A stretch of 28,758 nt of DNA from a virus. The notes below the pieces were generated by a model. It made no database searches. It worked only from the letters and a program-made list of their open reading frames with translations, and had not been told where the DNA came from. Shown here piece after piece: positions 26,619 to 28,758 of the stretch (positions are counted from its first letter, which is position 1; every line of letters starts with the position of its first letter). The translations under genes and the position numbers were made by a program. The stretch spans positions 1 to 28,758 of IMG/VR virus record IMGVR_UViG_3300025301_000082; one strand, written 5' to 3'.

Positions 26619-28758
26619 TATGTTCTCCCAGTTTTACTTCCTTGCATTGTCTTCATTGTATCAAGATCAATTTTTGCGTTAGAAGTGCGTCGATCTGCGG
26701 CCATCTTTATGCCGTCCTTCTTCGCATCGAGTATAATCTCTTGCTCGTCTAATTCTAACTTCTTAGCGTCCCGCATTGCATCTGCTTGATCTTTCTTAGC
26801 TTTACGATCTACATCTGCTTGTTTGATCTGTACCTCTGCTTGTTTAAGCTGGAACAACGGATCTTGAGCTTGTTTCTGTGCCTGTTGTTGCGCTGCTTGT
26901 TGCTGATGTGCTTGCGTTAGATCTTTAGCGGCAGTGGCAACAAGTCTAGCAAGGTTAACCTCAATCTCTTCAGGTAGCTCTGCATTCGGTGCAGGGAGCT
27001 CGACACCCACACGCTCTTCGATGTCTTTGCGGTATTTAAACCCAAGGTGTTCAGCAATATGTGCTTGTAGAGAAGCCATTATCTGTTTGGCCTGTGGGTT
27101 CTGCCCAATCATCTGTGCGATCATCGGATCTTGCATAAACGCCATGTGTGTCTCAATGTGAGCATCTTGATCTTGGTAGATAAAGGCTTTCATCGGTTTA
27201 CCCTGTAATGCAGCCATATTCTCACTGATAGGATCTACGGGTTTCATGTCGTCTTTTGTTGGAACAAGTTTATCTGCATTTTTAATTCCTAACACATCTA
27301 TCATCTGCCTGTGCAGTTGCGGTAAGTCATATATCTGCGGAGCCTGTTGCGCCATCTGTAGTACAGCTTGATACTGCACAACGCGCTGCGCCATAGTGGA
27401 ACTGTTTGGATCACTGACAGGTATGACGTCTATGAGCATGTAGTCAGCTTGTCGTGCGCTTACTTCCCCTCTAGCAGGCTGGTAGGCATACTCCATCGGT
27501 GCGTACTCTGACATCAATACTTTTAGAAGTTTAAACTCCTGCTTCATCGCATAATGTACACGTGCTTGTACTGCAGCCATCGGCTTGAGTGTGCGCTCCA
27601 AGAGTGCGAGTGTTGTTCCTACAGGGGCATTAGCAGACATATCTGAGATGTTCATGTCACTAATCGCGCCGAGTCTACGGCCTTCTTGTGTTATCTTGTC
27701 TAGGAGTGCGAGTAATGTCTGGCTTGGCTCCTTGTAAGGTAGCGGCATGATGTTGTCACGGATAGACCCTGACGGCACATCGACATCCTTGAACTCCCCA
27801 GGTTCTATGGGAGCATCGTCACCCTTGATACGCAATCCGCGCGATTTCAACCCGCCAGGGAGGTTTGCGAGCGTACCAGCGTCTACTAATTGACGTATCA
27901 AGGATGTTCCCGCCTTGGCATACCCACCGATAATGTGGATCAACCCAAGCCCGTAAAACCCAAATCCTGGAACATATACATAGTGCACAAAATGTTGACG
28001 TTTTAACATCAGTTCATCATCTTGACTCCAATTTCTACGTATTGCTAGTATCTCGTTTGAACCCCTCTCCAACGTTACAACATAGGGTTTAGCGATATCA
28101 TCCTCCTCAGAATCGCCTGCACCGTCTATTATAAGGTCAGCGTGTATTTCATAAACAGTGAAACGATCATCATCCGTAAGTGAGTATCCACCTTCTTCTG
28201 CTTTCCGCTCCTCTATATCACTGTGATATGGTTGGGGGTCTCCAAGTTCTACTTCTCTGTAGAACCCATTTGCCTGTAATTTCTTTAGCTCGTTCTTAGT
28301 TTTACGCATAACATGTGTAACACGCTCTGCGGTTTCTATGTGTGACGCACCGTAAGGCACGATAACATCTTCTGCTGGGATATACACAGCTACCTGACGA
28401 CCCATGTTAGGATCGTAATATACTTTCTTAAAGGCTGATCCTGCCAACCCAAGGCTGTAAAGTAATCTCTCATGCTCTGGCCTGTACTCGACCATAGTCT
28501 CTGTAAGCTCGTAGTTCATGTCTGCTTTGACACGTTCAGCGGCTTCTTCTTTCTCTTTAGTCTCTTCCCCTAGTATCTTAGTCTTTACTGGCCCAGAAGA
28601 GGGAAACGTCTCACTCATTGTCTCCGCTTGAAATCTAATGGCGGCCTCTGCAAGCACTGTAGAATACACACCGCACGCACCTTCCCAAGGTTCTGTACGC
28701 TCTTCATACTTAAATCCAAGTACATCTAAACCTTTAACAAAGGTATCTGCCCACTCTT
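26618..28758 (-). CDS. Portal protein (5' end outside window)
   Basis: The frame stays open beyond the right edge. Reading upstream of the first in-window GTG (28669) gives a further 29 sense codons, including EWADTFVKGLDVLGFKYEER, so the true start lies outside and at least 712 residues are present. Blocks typical of podovirus portals are seen: VLAEAAIRFQAETMSETFPS, EYRPEHERLLYSLGLAGSAF with KKVYYDPNMGRQVAVYIPAE, VHYVYVPGFGFYGLGLIHI, and DAGTLANLPGGLKSRGLRIK. The end is a Gln/Lys-rich helix (QQQAAQQQAQKQAQ, then charged coil). Portals form the dodecameric DNA entry at one vertex; the terminase would be expected just upstream. Confidence 0.9.
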   Translation of the reverse strand, partial: EWADTFVKGLDVLGFKYEERTEPWEGACGVYSTVLAEAAIRFQAETMSETFPSSGPVKTKILGEETKEKEEAAERVKADMNYELTETMVEYRPEHERLLYSLGLAGSAFKKVYYDPNMGRQVAVYIPAEDVIVPYGASHIETAERVTHVMRKTKNELKKLQANGFYREVELGDPQPYHSDIEERKAEEGGYSLTDDDRFTVYEIHADLIIDGAGDSEEDDIAKPYVVTLERGSNEILAIRRNWSQDDELMLKRQHFVHYVYVPGFGFYGLGLIHIIGGYAKAGTSLIRQLVDAGTLANLPGGLKSRGLRIKGDDAPIEPGEFKDVDVPSGSIRDNIMPLPYKEPSQTLLALLDKITQEGRRLGAISDMNISDMSANAPVGTTLALLERTLKPMAAVQARVHYAMKQEFKLLKVLMSEYAPMEYAYQPARGEVSARQADYMLIDVIPVSDPNSSTMAQRVVQYQAVLQMAQQAPQIYDLPQLHRQMIDVLGIKNADKLVPTKDDMKPVDPISENMAALQGKPMKAFIYQDQDAHIETHMAFMQDPMIAQMIGQNPQAKQIMASLQAHIAEHLGFKYRKDIEERVGVELPAPNAELPEEIEVNLARLVATAAKDLTQAHQQQAAQQQAQKQAQDPLFQLKQAEVQIKQADVDRKAKKDQADAMRDAKKLELDEQEIILDAKKDGIKMAADRRTSNAKIDLDTMKTMQGSKTGRT

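Overview
The window is part of a tailed-phage genome. Every gene I can support lies on the minus strand, packed end to end with short overlaps and strong AGGAG-type ribosome binding sites, so transcription runs from high to low coordinates. The gene set is a portal, scaffold and HK97-like capsid, P22-like connector and tail-hub proteins, a very long S74 fibre, a GH108 endolysin with a GTA-type holin, and many short glycine/lysine-rich proteins. With the low-to-moderate GC content, this suggests a marine podovirus-like phage of the type known from ocean viromes and from phages of alphaproteobacteria (SAR11/SAR116-like hosts). That host guess is an inference. No terminase, replication, integrase or tRNA genes are in the window; the terminase probably lies just beyond the right edge.

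In transcription order, the head module comes first (28758-22952): portal (its start is outside the window), a 65-aa protein, a GroES-like co-chaperonin, a scaffold candidate, two conserved proteins, and the major capsid protein. A hairpin-plus-T-tract terminator follows the capsid gene, then a dyad with a TATAAT box. The accessory and connector module follows (22829-15872): two beta-rich virion-protein candidates separated by a GAAA-tetraloop hairpin; a run of small, very basic proteins sharing short glycine/lysine/arginine motifs; a thermonuclease with an EF-hand-like tail; two head-tail adaptor candidates; and a zinc-ribbon protein.

Next is the fibre module (15858-9848): a 1665-aa fibre with YadA-head-like repeats and a self-cleaving S74 chaperone, then a 2OG-Fe(II) oxygenase-like gene flanked by two small paralogues (81 and 36 aa). 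The envelope and lysis module (9821-4560) carries a DUF6447-like protein, an XhlA-like membrane protein, five consecutive proteins with export signals (including a spore-coat-U/pilin-like protein), a long membrane-anchored coiled coil, an EF-hand protein with two membrane segments, a holin, a GH108 endolysin and a 53-aa membrane protein. The last module (4549-1) holds a P22 gp10-like tail protein, three small proteins, and the first 478 residues of a large protein that runs off the left edge and is probably an internal or ejected virion protein.

There is no gene-free stretch longer than about 125 bases. The largest gap (22830-22951) holds the terminator and dyad. Several small genes (4560-4721, 9848-9958, 16949-17128) and two partial genes at the window edges are easy to miss. 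The most unusual features are the exported cassette at 6656-9372 and the family of short basic peptides at 16949-21271.
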